A stretch of DNA of 64,000 bases from Leptospira johnsonii (GCF_003112675.1 NZ_BFAY01000011.1:1054001-1118000); one strand, 5' to 3'. Counted from the first letter of the stretch, positions 33,643 through 43,749 are shown. A program made the numbers and translations. The notes: generated from the letters alone by a model not told the origin.

Positions 33643-34812
33643 ATGAATATCGGAGTTTTAAAAGAAGCTAAGGAAGAAACTAGGGTAGCCGTTACCCCGG
33701 ACGTAGTCGACGCCTTGAAGAAAATCGGTGCTTCTGTCATCATCGAAAAAGGCGCTGGAGAAGGTTCTTATTTCTCTGACGAAGATTATAAAAAAGCCGG
33801 AGCGTCCATTCAATCTCGCGCGGACATCCTAAAGAAATCCGACCTAGTTGTGAGCATTCACTTAGCGGACGGAGCAAGCTTATCCAAGATCAAAAAAGGC
33901 GCATTCTATTTAGGAATGTTCCAACCTGCGGTCAATCCTCAGGTAATCAAAAAACTTTCTTCCGGGAAAGTTACAGTACTGAGTTTAGATGCGATTGCTC
34001 GTATCACTCGTGCTCAATCTATGGACGTTCTTTCATCCCAAGCAACTGTTGCTGGATACAAAGCTGTTCTTCTAGCTTCCACTCATTTGACCAGATTCTT
34101 CCCAATGTTGACTACTGCTGCAGGTACAATCACTCCAGCTTCTGTGCTTATCATTGGAGCGGGTGTTGCAGGCTTACAAGCTATCGCAAGTTCCAGAAGA
34201 TTAGGTGCAGTAGTAGACGTATTCGATACTCGCCCTGAAGTAAAAGAACAGGTTCAATCTCTCGGTGCTAAATTCGTAGAGGTGGAAGGTGCAAGCCACT
34301 CCGCAGCTGCGGGTGGTTACGCCGTAGAACAAACTGAAGAGTACAAAAAACGCCAACAAGAGGCGATCGAAAAATTCGCTGCTAAAGCCGATGTGATCAT
34401 CACTACAGCTTTGATCCCAGGAAGAAAAGCTCCTATCATCATCACTAAAAAGATCGTGGATAGAATGAAAGCTGGATCCGTTGTAGTGGACCTTGCTTCT
34501 CCAAACGGAGGAAACTGCGAGTACACTCAACACGGTAAGGTTGTCTTAACTAAAAACGGAGTTTCCGTAATTGGTCACCAAAACCTGGCAGGTTCTCTTC
34601 CTTCAGATGCTTCCAAAATGTTCGCTAAGAACGTATTAAATTATCTGAAACTATTGGTTAAAGAAAAGAAGATCAACTTGGACTTAAGCGACGAGATCCT
34701 TTCTTCCACCACAATTACTCATGATGGAGAAATCCGTCACAAATTGACTTTGGACGCCTTAGGTGGTTCCAAACAAGACGGGAAGAAGCCAGCGGCCAAG
34801 AAAAAAGCCTAA
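33643..34812 (+). CDS. NAD(P) transhydrogenase alpha subunit, NAD-binding domain (PntAA-like)
   Basis: A 389-residue homologue of the dI domain of proton-translocating transhydrogenase. N-terminal IGVLKEAKEETRVAVTPDVV, the IGAGVAGLQAIASSRRLGAVV Rossmann motif near residue 170, FDTRPEVKEQV and TTALIPGRKAPIII are the signatures; AlaDH is the nearest other family. The membrane subunits (dII, dIII) that normally follow are not in the window. The gene is followed by a convergent PAP2 gene overlapping its last 54 bases. The C-terminus is a Lys/Ala tail. The missing partners may lie elsewhere. Confidence 0.87.
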   Translation: MNIGVLKEAKEETRVAVTPDVVDALKKIGASVIIEKGAGEGSYFSDEDYKKAGASIQSRADILKKSDLVVSIHLADGASLSKIKKGAFYLGMFQPAVNPQVIKKLSSGKVTVLSLDAIARITRAQSMDVLSSQATVAGYKAVLLASTHLTRFFPMLTTAAGTITPASVLIIGAGVAGLQAIASSRRLGAVVDVFDTRPEVKEQVQSLGAKFVEVEGASHSAAAGGYAVEQTEEYKKRQQEAIEKFAAKADVIITTALIPGRKAPIIITKKIVDRMKAGSVVVDLASPNGGNCEYTQHGKVVLTKNGVSVIGHQNLAGSLPSDASKMFAKNVLNYLKLLVKEKKINLDLSDEILSSTTITHDGEIRHKLTLDALGGSKQDGKKPAAKKKA

Positions 34813-35331
34813 GCTCCCAAAACAGGTTCCTATCAACCACCCTCCGAGCACATCGGAGGGAAAATGGTGGAGAGATAATAATCTTCCGATCCCCGCCAAA
34901 AGACTAAGCACTAAAAACCATTCCGGAAAACCGAACAAGAACACTAAGATCAATGCCGCAGTCATCGAATTAGATGCGTGAGCAGAAGGAAACGAATGTT
35001 TCATGTCCGGATTTTGATCCACTTTTCCGGCGACGGTGATCAGAGGTCTCTTGCGAGCGATTAACTTCTTTAATACTAAAACAAAACGATCATTTGCATA
35101 GGCCACAAGCCCTGCATAAGGGATTACGATCCACCAAGGATAAGGAAGAATTCCCTGGTATGCAGCAAACGCAAGATAAGGAAGAATAAGAACTAACATT
35201 ATCTCTCCACGATTAATCCTGGAGAGAGTTCTGTTTAGGATCGGAGAGTGAATTTTCTCACGAATGAACACCGCGATTGCATAATCGATTCTTTCGAAAG
35301 CGGATAATTTTTCCAAAGTGTTCTTATCCAA
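34759..35331 (-). CDS. PAP2-family membrane phosphatase
   Basis: A 190-residue membrane protein with the three-part phosphatase signature: KKLIARKRP (about residue 88), FPSAH (about 113), and [10 protein letters not shown] (about 152). It probably removes phosphate from a lipid carrier (undecaprenyl-PP or phosphatidic acid type). About five membrane segments. It overlaps the pntA-like gene end by 54 bases on the opposite strand, and its start overlaps the hisS stop by eight bases, suggesting coupling to hisS. Confidence 0.9.
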   Translation of the reverse strand: MDKNTLEKLSAFERIDYAIAVFIREKIHSPILNRTLSRINRGEIMLVLILPYLAFAAYQGILPYPWWIVIPYAGLVAYANDRFVLVLKKLIARKRPLITVAGKVDQNPDMKHSFPSAHASNSMTAALILVFLFGFPEWFLVLSLLAGIGRLLSLHHFPSDVLGGWLIGTCFGSLGFFLGRWLLPVLFGTT

Positions 35332-36646
35332 GTAAGGATTTCCGTAGGATGGAGATTAGATCTGATCTGGGAACGGAAGATTGGTCTCCTGAGACGATAT
35401 CTTTCAACTGGACCTTGTTTTCGGAGAGTTCGGATTCTCCTAAGAAGATCAAGAAACGATATCCTTTTTTTTCCGCCGTCTGGATTTGTTTGCCGAGTTT
35501 TGCAGACTCAAGCATTGTTTCCACTCCGATTCCTTCTTTCCTAAGTTCTTCTGCAAGTTTCAAAACTTCAGGAAAAATTTTATCGTCCATCAAAGGAATT
35601 AAAACAGCATTTTTTGAATTCAGGTCTTTCGGGACCAAGTTGTGTCCTTCTAAAAAGTTTTTGAAGGTTACGTCCCCTAATCCAAAGCCTATTCCGGAAA
35701 GTTGTTCGTTGGAGAATAATCCGATCAGGTTGTCGTATCTTCCTCCTCCATACAAAGACCTTCTGTTTTCAGGATTTGTGTCGAACACTTCGAAAATACA
35801 GCCTGTATAATAATCGAAACCACGAATGATAGAAGGATCGAATTCGAGCTGGTCTTTGATCCCTAAAGAAGCTAAATCAGAAAATAGGTTTCTAATAAAT
35901 TCAACAGAAGAAGGATCTATACCTTCCAATTCTCCAATCGTTTGGAGATTTGTTTCTAAATACTTATAGATCAGAGTTAACTGTTTTTCCGGATTGGAAA
36001 GTAGAGGTTTGATCTCTTCTTCAAAAGCTTCTTTGCTGATCTTGGATTTTTTATCTAAAAGTTTGGAAACTGCATGAGCTTTTTCGGGAGCTAAAGCCAA
36101 GGTTTGGTTTAAGAAGGAATCCAAAATCCCTCTATGAGAAACTTTGATCTGATAACTCCCTTTAGGAGCTTTAAAATTTTCTAAAATTGCATTTGCGATC
36201 AGAATGATCTCAACTTCCGCTCTATAGGAGTTAACCCCGAACAGATCCACATTAAGTTGCCAATGTTCTCTTAAGCGTCCTTTGCCAGGTTGTTCGTATC
36301 TCCATAAGTTTGGGACGGAAAACCAGCGTATAGGTTTGGCAAGATTTCTAACTTCTCCAGCTACCATTCTTGCCAGAGTGGGAGTCATTTCAGGACGGAT
36401 CGCAACATGACGATCTCCTTTGTCCGTAAAATCGTACAATTGTCTTTGTACGATCTCTTCTCCGCTTTTTGCTAAATAGAGTTCGAAAGATTCTAGGATG
36501 GGGCCGTCGTATTCTTCGTAACCGAAAGATTGGACTGTCTTCCTCATTACGGAAAACATCCAATTTCGGAATCTCATTTCTTCCGGATAAAAATCTCTCG
36601 TCCCCTTGTATGGGGCTGTGGGTAAAAAAGCTTTCTGTTTTTCCAA
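35324..36646 (-). CDS. hisS: Histidyl-tRNA synthetase
   Basis: A 440-residue class II synthetase. Motif 2 region [22 protein letters not shown] (about residue 120-141, close to the usual RYERPQxGRxREFHQ), HisA/HisB-type [14 protein letters not shown] (about 265), the [11 protein letters not shown] segment, and a C-terminal anticodon-binding domain (about 340-440). It charges tRNA-His. It is followed by the PAP2 gene with an eight-base overlap. Confidence 0.95.
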   Translation of the reverse strand: MEKQKAFLPTAPYKGTRDFYPEEMRFRNWMFSVMRKTVQSFGYEEYDGPILESFELYLAKSGEEIVQRQLYDFTDKGDRHVAIRPEMTPTLARMVAGEVRNLAKPIRWFSVPNLWRYEQPGKGRLREHWQLNVDLFGVNSYRAEVEIILIANAILENFKAPKGSYQIKVSHRGILDSFLNQTLALAPEKAHAVSKLLDKKSKISKEAFEEEIKPLLSNPEKQLTLIYKYLETNLQTIGELEGIDPSSVEFIRNLFSDLASLGIKDQLEFDPSIIRGFDYYTGCIFEVFDTNPENRRSLYGGGRYDNLIGLFSNEQLSGIGFGLGDVTFKNFLEGHNLVPKDLNSKNAVLIPLMDDKIFPEVLKLAEELRKEGIGVETMLESAKLGKQIQTAEKKGYRFLIFLGESELSENKVQLKDIVSGDQSSVPRSDLISILRKSLLG

Positions 36647-36651
36647 GTCTC

Positions 36652-37806
36652 TTAGACGCTCTTAATGAAGCTTAAATTCTTCTTTAATAGAGTCATATTC
36701 GTCTTGGCATCGTTGGAGCCAACTATTTCTGCACCAACGAGGTAAATTTCCCCGATTTGAGAAATATGTCGGATTTTAAACGCGAATCTCAGCGGAGCTT
36801 GCATCTTAAAAGTTATATCCGCAGTAAAGAAAGGTTTATGCAGAAACGATTCGACTAGCTGGGATTCGGTTACTTCTAAAAGAATTCCGCCTTCTGAAGC
36901 GTTGATCACGTTTTGACGAATATCGATGTCCAGAGTGTTGGAGTCTTCTATCCTATCGTTAAACACGTCTTCTAACTCGGCGTATTTTTTAAGAATCGCT
37001 GGATCCAAAATTCTGTCCTTAGTCTCCGCATAACCTAAAGCAACGAGTTTAGCTCCTGAAGGATCCTTGTAATAGATCGGATAGATTGCAAAAGATTGTA
37101 TCTTTCCCGAACGATAAACTTTGGTCCTATCTTCCAGGATCATCTCATCTTCTAATTCTTCTTTTAGATCTAAAAGGTTGAAACCGTTTGATTCCTCTTT
37201 AGTAAGAGGATCCATGCTGATTGCATCTTTTACAAAGATGGTTTTACCTGTACGCTTGGCTAAATCCTGCTCAAAGCTGAGTTCTTTCCCGGAAGGAAAT
37301 ACTAATCTGGAATAAGGGTATTCGGCTAAGATATTCTTGTGTAAATCTGTCAGAAGGATCTGCCCGGAAGTTCCCAAGACTTTTGTAGAATCTTGTTCTT
37401 TCTTGAGAGTGTGAAATCTATGCGCGATCACTTTTCCTTGTAATCCTTCTATTCTTGGTAGAATACGGCCGTCTTTTGCGATCCTTACGTATTCTGGAGA
37501 ACAGACCACTACTCCATCCTCGTGATTAACCGAATCCACTCTAAAGCCGATTTCCATATGTTTACTTAGGGTTTTGTAAACTGTAATCTCCCCTTCTTCA
37601 TTCAGGTATTCAGGGTCGATCCGAAGGAAAATTTTTCCTTCGGGGGTAGTTTGCAGGATCTGTAATTCTTGTTTTAATGGATTTTCTTTTAGAAAGAGTC
37701 CGTTGTTATGTACGTACTCTTTCAAAATATAACCGATTTTTTGAGGATCCCGGATCGTATCCCATATTCTTGGTGATTGTAGGTAAGATCGGTACTCGAC
37801 TTCCAT
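36652..37806 (-). CDS. DUF1577-type leptospiral protein with PilZ-like C-terminus
   Basis: A 384-residue soluble protein. I think it belongs to the leptospiral DUF1577 family, with a C-terminal PilZ-like part, [17 protein letters not shown] near residue 300, but the RxxxR c-di-GMP motif is not obvious. A ribosome site AGGAG precedes the ATG. It lies between the OmpA/PD40 gene (12 bases upstream) and hisS. Function would be c-di-GMP reception or sensing, inferred only from the PilZ-like pattern. Confidence 0.6.
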   Translation of the reverse strand: MEVEYRSYLQSPRIWDTIRDPQKIGYILKEYVHNNGLFLKENPLKQELQILQTTPEGKIFLRIDPEYLNEEGEITVYKTLSKHMEIGFRVDSVNHEDGVVVCSPEYVRIAKDGRILPRIEGLQGKVIAHRFHTLKKEQDSTKVLGTSGQILLTDLHKNILAEYPYSRLVFPSGKELSFEQDLAKRTGKTIFVKDAISMDPLTKEESNGFNLLDLKEELEDEMILEDRTKVYRSGKIQSFAIYPIYYKDPSGAKLVALGYAETKDRILDPAILKKYAELEDVFNDRIEDSNTLDIDIRQNVINASEGGILLEVTESQLVESFLHKPFFTADITFKMQAPLRFAFKIRHISQIGEIYLVGAEIVGSNDAKTNMTLLKKNLSFIKSV

Positions 37807-37818
37807 CTGCTCTCCTTA

Positions 37819-39897
37819 TTATAGCTTGCGGAAGTCGACCCTCCTGTTTTTAGCTCTTCCGTCTTCGGTAGAGTTATCTTCGTCAGGTCTGGAATACCAA
37901 TATGCTCTGGTTTTTAACCTAGAAGCTTGGATCCCTTTACTACGAACGTAGTCAAAAACTTTCCGCGCTCTGTTCCCGCTTAAGCGAGTATTATATTCTT
38001 TGGAAGCTACATTATCAGTATGGCCCCCAATCTCTATTTTATCGGACGGATTCTTCTTGAGATAGTCTACAATCAGATCGAGTTGTTTACGATGTGCGTC
38101 AGTCACTTCGGTCTTATTGAATTCAAAATAGAGTTTTGTACTTAAAACAACTGGGACTTCCGAATCTTTCCTTAATGCTATAGAAATTGTGGAGCCAGGC
38201 TTAATATCTTTCTTCAAGATATTAACACTTTCGGAAATATATTTCTCAGCCTTTGCAAAGATTTCGAAATCAGTGTCGGGAATCAACTCGATATGGAAAT
38301 TTTTTGACAAACTGTTGTATTTTAAGATTTCTCCCTGTCTATTCTTAGGAGTAAAAACTGTAGCGGTCGCTCCAGCAATTGGCTCTTTAGTAGCGGCATC
38401 TACAACGACTACATTAAGTCCCTTTCCTTTATCACCGTCACCTGTGTTAACGATCTTACCTTTTTCTTCATCTTTGATAGGAAGAAGCACATAGGTTTTA
38501 TAAACTTTTTTATTTCTCTCTACGTTTCCACGTAAGTCGAGCTTGTCCTCAGTGGGATAGAAACCTGGGGAAGAAATTTCTACCTTATACAATCTTCCTG
38601 TTTTTAAAACGGTTTTAAAGTTAGTAGGGTTTCCTTTAGAAAGATCTCCGCCTATTCTTCTGGAAGTAATGGTTCTGGAAGGACTTAGACTATCTGAAAT
38701 TTTGATTGTTGCATCAAGTCCTATCATTGTGGCTTCAGAGCCATCCAGGACCAATCCTTGGAAGGATACGTCATAGGAGTTCCTTAGATTTTCGGGGACC
38801 TGGAATCTATAAATATCGTATTGGCCCTGTCCTCCATTTCTGTTGGAAGAAATATAGGCCCAAAGACCCTCGTGATCGAAAGAAATCCCTTCTGAGTCAA
38901 TTCCTTCCGAAACATCCAAATTGAACGGATGAGGTAATTTTTCCAAACTTCCAGTTTCAGGAACGGGATGAGGAAGATTTGTTTTAGAAACTGTAAGTTT
39001 ATCTTCTGCATCTTCAAAGTCAGAGTTTCCAGGAAGATTTAGGAAGCTGCGATATAAGGAAAACTTTTTGCGGTCATTCTCTCTGTTAGAGGAGAAGTAC
39101 AATTGTTCCCCGTCCGGATGAATATAAGGTAAAATTTCGCTGGCTTTGGAATTGATCTCTGCTCCCAGATTGATCGGACTGGACCAAACACCTGTGGAAA
39201 GATTTCTGTAACTTACCCAAAGATCGTATTCTCCATAACCGCCAGGACGATCAGAAGAAAAGATAAGATATTTTCCATCCGGAGAAATTGCCGGCATCTT
39301 TTCGTTAAAGTTGGAATTGATCTCGGAGATCCCGATCAGGTCGCTCCAACGTCTTGTTTTTTCATCTCGCTTAGTATAATAAATATCTAATGCATCAAAA
39401 CCTTCTCTGTCGGCTTTTACGTTCCTGATAGAAGTCAGAAAAATTTCCTCAGGGTTTCCGGACTCGTCAAATCGGATGGAGATCCCACCTTCGTACTTAT
39501 CCGTATTGAAAAGTTTGGATTTTTTTTCTCCGGAAGGAAGTTCCTTTTTATTCTGCTCCCAGATGTCCTGATTCAGGTTCACCGGCTTCTTCCAATCTGC
39601 TTCTCCGTCTCTTTTCTTGTAGTTCGCATTCTCGGAGAGCCAGACATCCATCTCTCCTTCCCCGCCAGGACGATTGGATTGGAAGATCAGATATCTTCCG
39701 TCAGGACTAATGATAGGATTGTATTCTACGTTTTGTGTGTTTAGAGGAGATCCGAAATTTCTTTCCAAGAGAGTCGGAACAGGTTGAGCGGATCCATCCC
39801 AGGAAAATAAAAAAAACAGAAGAGCTCCGGCAAGGACGGAGCTTAGAAAATGATTTCGTTTTATAACGAGTCCTTTTCCTTGATTGTAAAAAAACAT
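37819..39897 (-). CDS. OmpA-family envelope protein with PD40 (WD40-like) repeats
   Basis: A 692-residue exported protein. The signal segment is FLSSVLAGALLFFLFSW ending near SAQ. At least four PD40 repeats are clear (NPIISPDGRYLIFQSNRPGG, ISPDGKYLIFSSDRPGG, IHPDGEQLYFSSNR, FDHEGLWAYISSNRNGG), forming a propeller. A carboxypeptidase-regulatory-like segment follows, and the C-terminal OmpA domain (about 585-692) has IEIGGHTDNVASKEYNTRLSGNRA and binds peptidoglycan. The annotated start at 39897 lacks a good ribosome site. It is divergent from folP across a short region. Confidence 0.9.
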   Translation of the reverse strand: MFFYNQGKGLVIKRNHFLSSVLAGALLFFLFSWDGSAQPVPTLLERNFGSPLNTQNVEYNPIISPDGRYLIFQSNRPGGEGEMDVWLSENANYKKRDGEADWKKPVNLNQDIWEQNKKELPSGEKKSKLFNTDKYEGGISIRFDESGNPEEIFLTSIRNVKADREGFDALDIYYTKRDEKTRRWSDLIGISEINSNFNEKMPAISPDGKYLIFSSDRPGGYGEYDLWVSYRNLSTGVWSSPINLGAEINSKASEILPYIHPDGEQLYFSSNRENDRKKFSLYRSFLNLPGNSDFEDAEDKLTVSKTNLPHPVPETGSLEKLPHPFNLDVSEGIDSEGISFDHEGLWAYISSNRNGGQGQYDIYRFQVPENLRNSYDVSFQGLVLDGSEATMIGLDATIKISDSLSPSRTITSRRIGGDLSKGNPTNFKTVLKTGRLYKVEISSPGFYPTEDKLDLRGNVERNKKVYKTYVLLPIKDEEKGKIVNTGDGDKGKGLNVVVVDAATKEPIAGATATVFTPKNRQGEILKYNSLSKNFHIELIPDTDFEIFAKAEKYISESVNILKKDIKPGSTISIALRKDSEVPVVLSTKLYFEFNKTEVTDAHRKQLDLIVDYLKKNPSDKIEIGGHTDNVASKEYNTRLSGNRARKVFDYVRSKGIQASRLKTRAYWYSRPDEDNSTEDGRAKNRRVDFRKL

Positions 39898-39936
39898 CTT
39901 GTATTTAGTATCGGAACAAAGTCCTCAAGTATCAAG

Positions 39937-40848
39937 ATGGAAACTAAGATGGAATCCGACCTTCCGAGCAGAACCCAGGGCCAAAATTTCCCCCCAAAAC
40001 CGATTCTATTCGGGGTTTTGAACATAACCAGTGACTCTTTTTCGGACGGCGGAAAATACCTGCAAGAGGACCTGGCTTTGGCCAAGGCAAAATCCTTAAT
40101 GGCAGAAGGTGCAGATGTTATAGATATAGGGGCTCAATCTTCCAATGTAAAAGCGGAACCCATTTCGGAAGAACTAGAATGGGATAGAATGAAAGAGATC
40201 ATCTCCGAGCTAAAAAAGGAGAAGGTTGCAATCTCGGTAGATACATTCCGTCCCTACGTTATCCAAAAGGCATTAGATGCTGGAGTGGATTACATCAATA
40301 ATATCCGAGGTTTCGTTGATCCTGAAAGTTTGGATTTGCTAAAAGGCGCAAGCAGACTATCCACAAAGTATGTAGCCATGTTCTCTCAAGATCATTCTAT
40401 CAAGGCATCCGAGTTTTCGGATCTGAAACCGGAAACGGTTGTACCTCTTGCTTTGAAATTCTTTAGAGAAAGAACAAAAACTTTCGAAACTTTAGGTATA
40501 GCAAATCGTTTGATCTTAGATCCAGGGATGGGATTTTTTCTAAGTCCGGATTATAAGGTAAGTTTTGCGGTTCTTTCTAAGATCACCGAAATTCTTTCTG
40601 AATTTCCGAACCTAATGGTTTCGGTTACTAAAAAATCTTTTTTGGGAAATGCTTTAGGTGGTTTGCCAGTAGAAGATAGAATTGTTCCGACTGCGATCTC
40701 AGAGACTTATCTTTGGTCTAAAGGGGTCCCTATGATCCGAACTCATTCTCCCAAGTCCTTTCTATTAGCTATGAAAACCTGGGAGATGTCTCACGGAGTT
40801 TATAGTCCGCAACGCGGGCTTCAGGAGCGAAGCGACTATCGTCCGTAA
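39937..40848 (+). CDS. folP: Dihydropteroate synthase-like protein (divergent FolP)
   Basis: Pterin-binding TIM barrel of about 303 residues. GVLNITSDSFSDGG at about residue 24-37, SVDTF, LDPGMGF, and SVTKKSFLG with RTHSPKS near the C-terminus fit dihydropteroate synthase. Several usual residues differ: the loop normally reading GxESTRPG is GAQSSNVKA, and the MHMQG region reads AMFSQD. It may be a real but divergent folate enzyme, or a paralogue with another job. I chose ATG 39937; 39949 is possible. The last 13 bases overlap the TPR lipoprotein gene on the other strand. Confidence 0.78.
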   Translation: METKMESDLPSRTQGQNFPPKPILFGVLNITSDSFSDGGKYLQEDLALAKAKSLMAEGADVIDIGAQSSNVKAEPISEELEWDRMKEIISELKKEKVAISVDTFRPYVIQKALDAGVDYINNIRGFVDPESLDLLKGASRLSTKYVAMFSQDHSIKASEFSDLKPETVVPLALKFFRERTKTFETLGIANRLILDPGMGFFLSPDYKVSFAVLSKITEILSEFPNLMVSVTKKSFLGNALGGLPVEDRIVPTAISETYLWSKGVPMIRTHSPKSFLLAMKTWEMSHGVYSPQRGLQERSDYRP

Positions 40849-41858
40849 CGGATCCGATCCATTGTTTCTTTTCCTTCCGGCGTCAAAGTAGGAAAAAAAT
40901 CTTCTTCTGTGAATTGGAGTCCTTTGGATTTCAATTTCCTGAAATAAGGAAGTAGAGGAGAAACATCTGCTTTAGGATTTTTAGAAAGTAGAGAAAGTTT
41001 CCATAATTCTAAAAAGACCAAAGATTCTTTTTCAGGTTCTGGTGCTTTTTGAAGCCAATCTAAAGCTTCCGAGTATCTTCTCTTTTCGTAATAAGCATGA
41101 GCGATGTAATATTCTAATTCCGGGATCCGCTCCCCGGTTCCATTCAGGCTAAGTCCGAAAACTAAAACATCGTCCCATTTTTCCAAAATATGTGCCATCT
41201 TCAGCATGAGTCCTCTTGCATTCTTATGGAAGGGACTTTGTTGCAGTATCTTCTCCAAATAATAATAACTTTTGGACCATTCTTGCTTGGAGAAAAAGTA
41301 TTCTGCTAAACCTTCCCATGCATAGACTTCTTGGCCTGGAATAGTAGAAAGTGCATCTCTGAAGATTACTAATTCTTCTTCCCTTTGGGCTTCAATTAGA
41401 AGGTTTTCGAATTTTTTGCGTTCAATCTGAGGAGATTGTTTCAGGAATGATTCTAGGAATTTTTTAGCTTCTGAAATATCATCTACTAGATAATATAAAC
41501 GTAATAGATTAAGTGCAGGGATCGGATTGTTAGAGAGAAGTTTTTGTGAGTTTATAAATTCTTCCTCTGCATCGTCTATGAGAGAGAACCTTACGAATAA
41601 AATTCCTAGATTGTTTTTATCGGGAGCAAGGATCGCTTTTCCTCTATGAGATTTTGCTTCCCAAGGACTTTTTACGGAGTCAACCTTTTCCCTTGTATAA
41701 TCGGTTGCAGTGAGATACAGAAACATAGGATCGTTTTCGATCAGTTCATTGTTTCTGACTGGATATAAACAAGAGAAGGATAAGAGAGAAAATAAAATGA
41801 GAAGAAAGGAATCAACCGGTCTCAGTAGTAGGATTTTCCTGTAAGTTTTTCTGTGCAT
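40836..41858 (-). CDS. TPR lipoprotein, 340 aa
   Basis: A lipoprotein signal (SFLLILFSLLSFSC, cysteine near residue 30) followed by helical repeats resembling TPR units, for example YAWEGLAEYFFSKQEWSKSYYYLEKILQQSP. The start overlaps the upstream TPR gene by 47 bases, so the two are clearly cotranscribed. Probably an outer-membrane-anchored TPR scaffold. Function unknown. Confidence 0.78.
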   Translation of the reverse strand: MHRKTYRKILLLRPVDSFLLILFSLLSFSCLYPVRNNELIENDPMFLYLTATDYTREKVDSVKSPWEAKSHRGKAILAPDKNNLGILFVRFSLIDDAEEEFINSQKLLSNNPIPALNLLRLYYLVDDISEAKKFLESFLKQSPQIERKKFENLLIEAQREEELVIFRDALSTIPGQEVYAWEGLAEYFFSKQEWSKSYYYLEKILQQSPFHKNARGLMLKMAHILEKWDDVLVFGLSLNGTGERIPELEYYIAHAYYEKRRYSEALDWLQKAPEPEKESLVFLELWKLSLLSKNPKADVSPLLPYFRKLKSKGLQFTEEDFFPTLTPEGKETMDRIRYGR

Positions 41859-42720
41859 ACAATAAATACTTTAAGGCCCGTTCCGTATCTCCATGAAATA
41901 GATACATGAGAGAAAGATCAAGCGCGTCCTGCGCCTCCGGAGCTTCGAAATCCTGAGGATTTTCTTTTGAGAGGGTAAGTTTGTCCTTAAATTCGTCCAA
42001 TTTCTTTCTTGTTAGAACTTCCAGATTATCAAAGAAAACTTTCTCTTCCGGTTTCGGTTTTTGTTTAGCCGCCTTGATGGAATCATTGAACTGAACGAAT
42101 CCTTGTGCGGTTGTAGTTACTTTTTTAAGAGTTTCGAACGATTGTTTATAATTCCCTAGCTTAACATGAATTTCCGTTAATAGGATTTCCATTCTCGGAT
42201 CATTCGGATTGATCTGAATTGCAGCGTTTGCAGCTGCTAATGCTTGTTCCCATTTTTCAGTATCAAAGTAAATGGTAGCAAGCGCTGCATAAGCAGTTTT
42301 ATTTTTAGGGTCTAGTTTGATCGCATTCTTCAAATAAAGTTCGGACTTATCCGGGCGATCTAATTGTTTATAACAGTAAGCTAGAAGAAGATGAGAGTTT
42401 AGATATTTTTTATTTAATTCTAAGGAACTTTTGAGAGCCTTAACCGCTGCGTCCAAACTTCCCAGTCTGTAAAGCTCCACACCAAGGTTGTAATAAAGCT
42501 CCGTAGTTTTTCCAAGTTCTAGAGCCTTTTGGTAGGTCTTGATCGCATTCTCTGAATCACCGGACCGAGAGTAAAGGGCGCCTAGGTTTAGATAAGCCTT
42601 TTGGAACTTGGGGTTCATTCCCAAAATCTCAGAATATACTTTGGCCGCTTGGGAGATTTTCCCTTCTTTTTCGAGTTTTAAAGCCTCGTTGAACTTTCGT
42701 TTGATATCGGCCTCGGTCAT
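41812..42720 (-). CDS. Cytoplasmic TPR-repeat protein, 302 aa
   Basis: Six or more TPR units from residue 5 to about 200, with textbook repeats: EGKISQAAKVYSEILGMNPK, AYLNLGALYSRSGDSENAIK, and NKTAYAALATIYFDTEKWEQ. No signal peptide. It heads a two-gene operon with the TPR lipoprotein. It likely brings proteins together; the partner is unknown. A seven-base-pair hairpin at 42755-42774 lies between it and the divergent rlpA. Confidence 0.85.
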   Translation of the reverse strand: MTEADIKRKFNEALKLEKEGKISQAAKVYSEILGMNPKFQKAYLNLGALYSRSGDSENAIKTYQKALELGKTTELYYNLGVELYRLGSLDAAVKALKSSLELNKKYLNSHLLLAYCYKQLDRPDKSELYLKNAIKLDPKNKTAYAALATIYFDTEKWEQALAAANAAIQINPNDPRMEILLTEIHVKLGNYKQSFETLKKVTTTAQGFVQFNDSIKAAKQKPKPEEKVFFDNLEVLTRKKLDEFKDKLTLSKENPQDFEAPEAQDALDLSLMYLFHGDTERALKYLLYAQKNLQENPTTETG

Positions 42721-42823
42721 ATCCGGAATATCGACTAAAATTCCCCAGAAAACAACCTGAAAAAAACTTCAGGTAAAAGTCAAAAATCTCCGAAAATAAA
42801 ATATAGAAAGACAGAGGTCCGAA

Positions 42824-43726
42824 ATGAAACAGATAGCCGCTATCTTCGCATTGATAACTGTTACCGCTTGCGCTTCTTCCGAAACCAGAAGGAGTATCAG
42901 CGCGTCCGGAGATCCTTCCGAAATATTTTTTGAAAAAGAAATCGTCCCAATGGACCAAGAGTCCAAAAGAGATTTGGTATTGGCTAAGAACTCTTCCGCT
43001 TCCAGAGGATTGGATGATCTTCTTGCGGATAACAAACCGGTAAAAGCCACTACACCTTCCAGACAACAATCAGGTTCTACTGGAGAATTCGACGAGGTCG
43101 GATATTCTTCCTGGTACGGTCCTAAATTTCACGGCAAGCCGACCGCAAGCGGAGAAATTTTCGACAAAACAAAACTGACTGCTGCTCACCCAAGCCTTCC
43201 TTTAGGTTCAGTGGTTCGAGTTAAAAACCTGGAAAATGATAAAGAAGTTTTAGTAAAAGTAAACGATCGCGGACCTTTCGTAAAAGATAGGATCATAGAT
43301 CTTTCTGAAAAAGCGGCAGAGAACTTGGAATTCAAAGATGTTGGAATTGCTCGAGTTGGTCTTACCGTAGTTAGTAAAGGTGGAGCAGCTGAGTCCGAAG
43401 ACATGGAAGGTCTAGAAGATGAAGAAGCCCTTCTCAAAGAAAACAAACCAGAAAGACTTACTCCTAAAAAAGCTGTGACCCCAGCTCCATTAGTGAAGGG
43501 AGCTCCAAAAGGACAAACAGTCCAGGTGGGAGTTTTCAGAAACAGCAGACTTGCAGAAGATTATAGAAAAAATCTTTCTGCAGAATATGGAGAGAAGGTA
43601 TATCTTTTCGAAAGAGAGGGTATGTTCGTTCTTCAGATGGGTGATTTTATGGATCGCGCAAAAGCGGACCTTCTAAAATCCAAATTAAAAGAAGATGGAG
43701 TGGATTGTTTTATTCCTAAAAAATAA
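42824..43726 (+). CDS. rlpA: RlpA-like lipoprotein with C-terminal SPOR domain
   Basis: A 300-residue lipoprotein (KQIAAIFALITVTAC, cysteine near 17). The RlpA double-psi beta-barrel is at about 90-190: YSSWYGPKFHGKPTASGE, TAAHPSLPLGS, and VNDRGPFVKDRIIDLS, which include the likely catalytic Asp and His residues of lytic transglycosylase RlpA. A linker leads to a SPOR domain (about 228-300) that binds denuded peptidoglycan at the septum. So it probably trims septal peptidoglycan during division. GAGG precedes the ATG. A strong bidirectional terminator follows. Confidence 0.92.
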   Translation: MKQIAAIFALITVTACASSETRRSISASGDPSEIFFEKEIVPMDQESKRDLVLAKNSSASRGLDDLLADNKPVKATTPSRQQSGSTGEFDEVGYSSWYGPKFHGKPTASGEIFDKTKLTAAHPSLPLGSVVRVKNLENDKEVLVKVNDRGPFVKDRIIDLSEKAAENLEFKDVGIARVGLTVVSKGGAAESEDMEGLEDEEALLKENKPERLTPKKAVTPAPLVKGAPKGQTVQVGVFRNSRLAEDYRKNLSAEYGEKVYLFEREGMFVLQMGDFMDRAKADLLKSKLKEDGVDCFIPKK

Positions 43727-43749
43727 AACTCTCATTCGGTCTCTGAAAG

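Noticed and set aside
35277..35810. 177-codon plus-strand open frame over hisS and the PAP2 gene
   Set aside because: Both minus-strand genes have strong signature motifs; the plus-strand frame does not.
42629..43069. 146-codon minus-strand frame overlapping the TPR and rlpA starts
   Set aside because: It covers the divergent promoter region of two convincing genes and has no motif.
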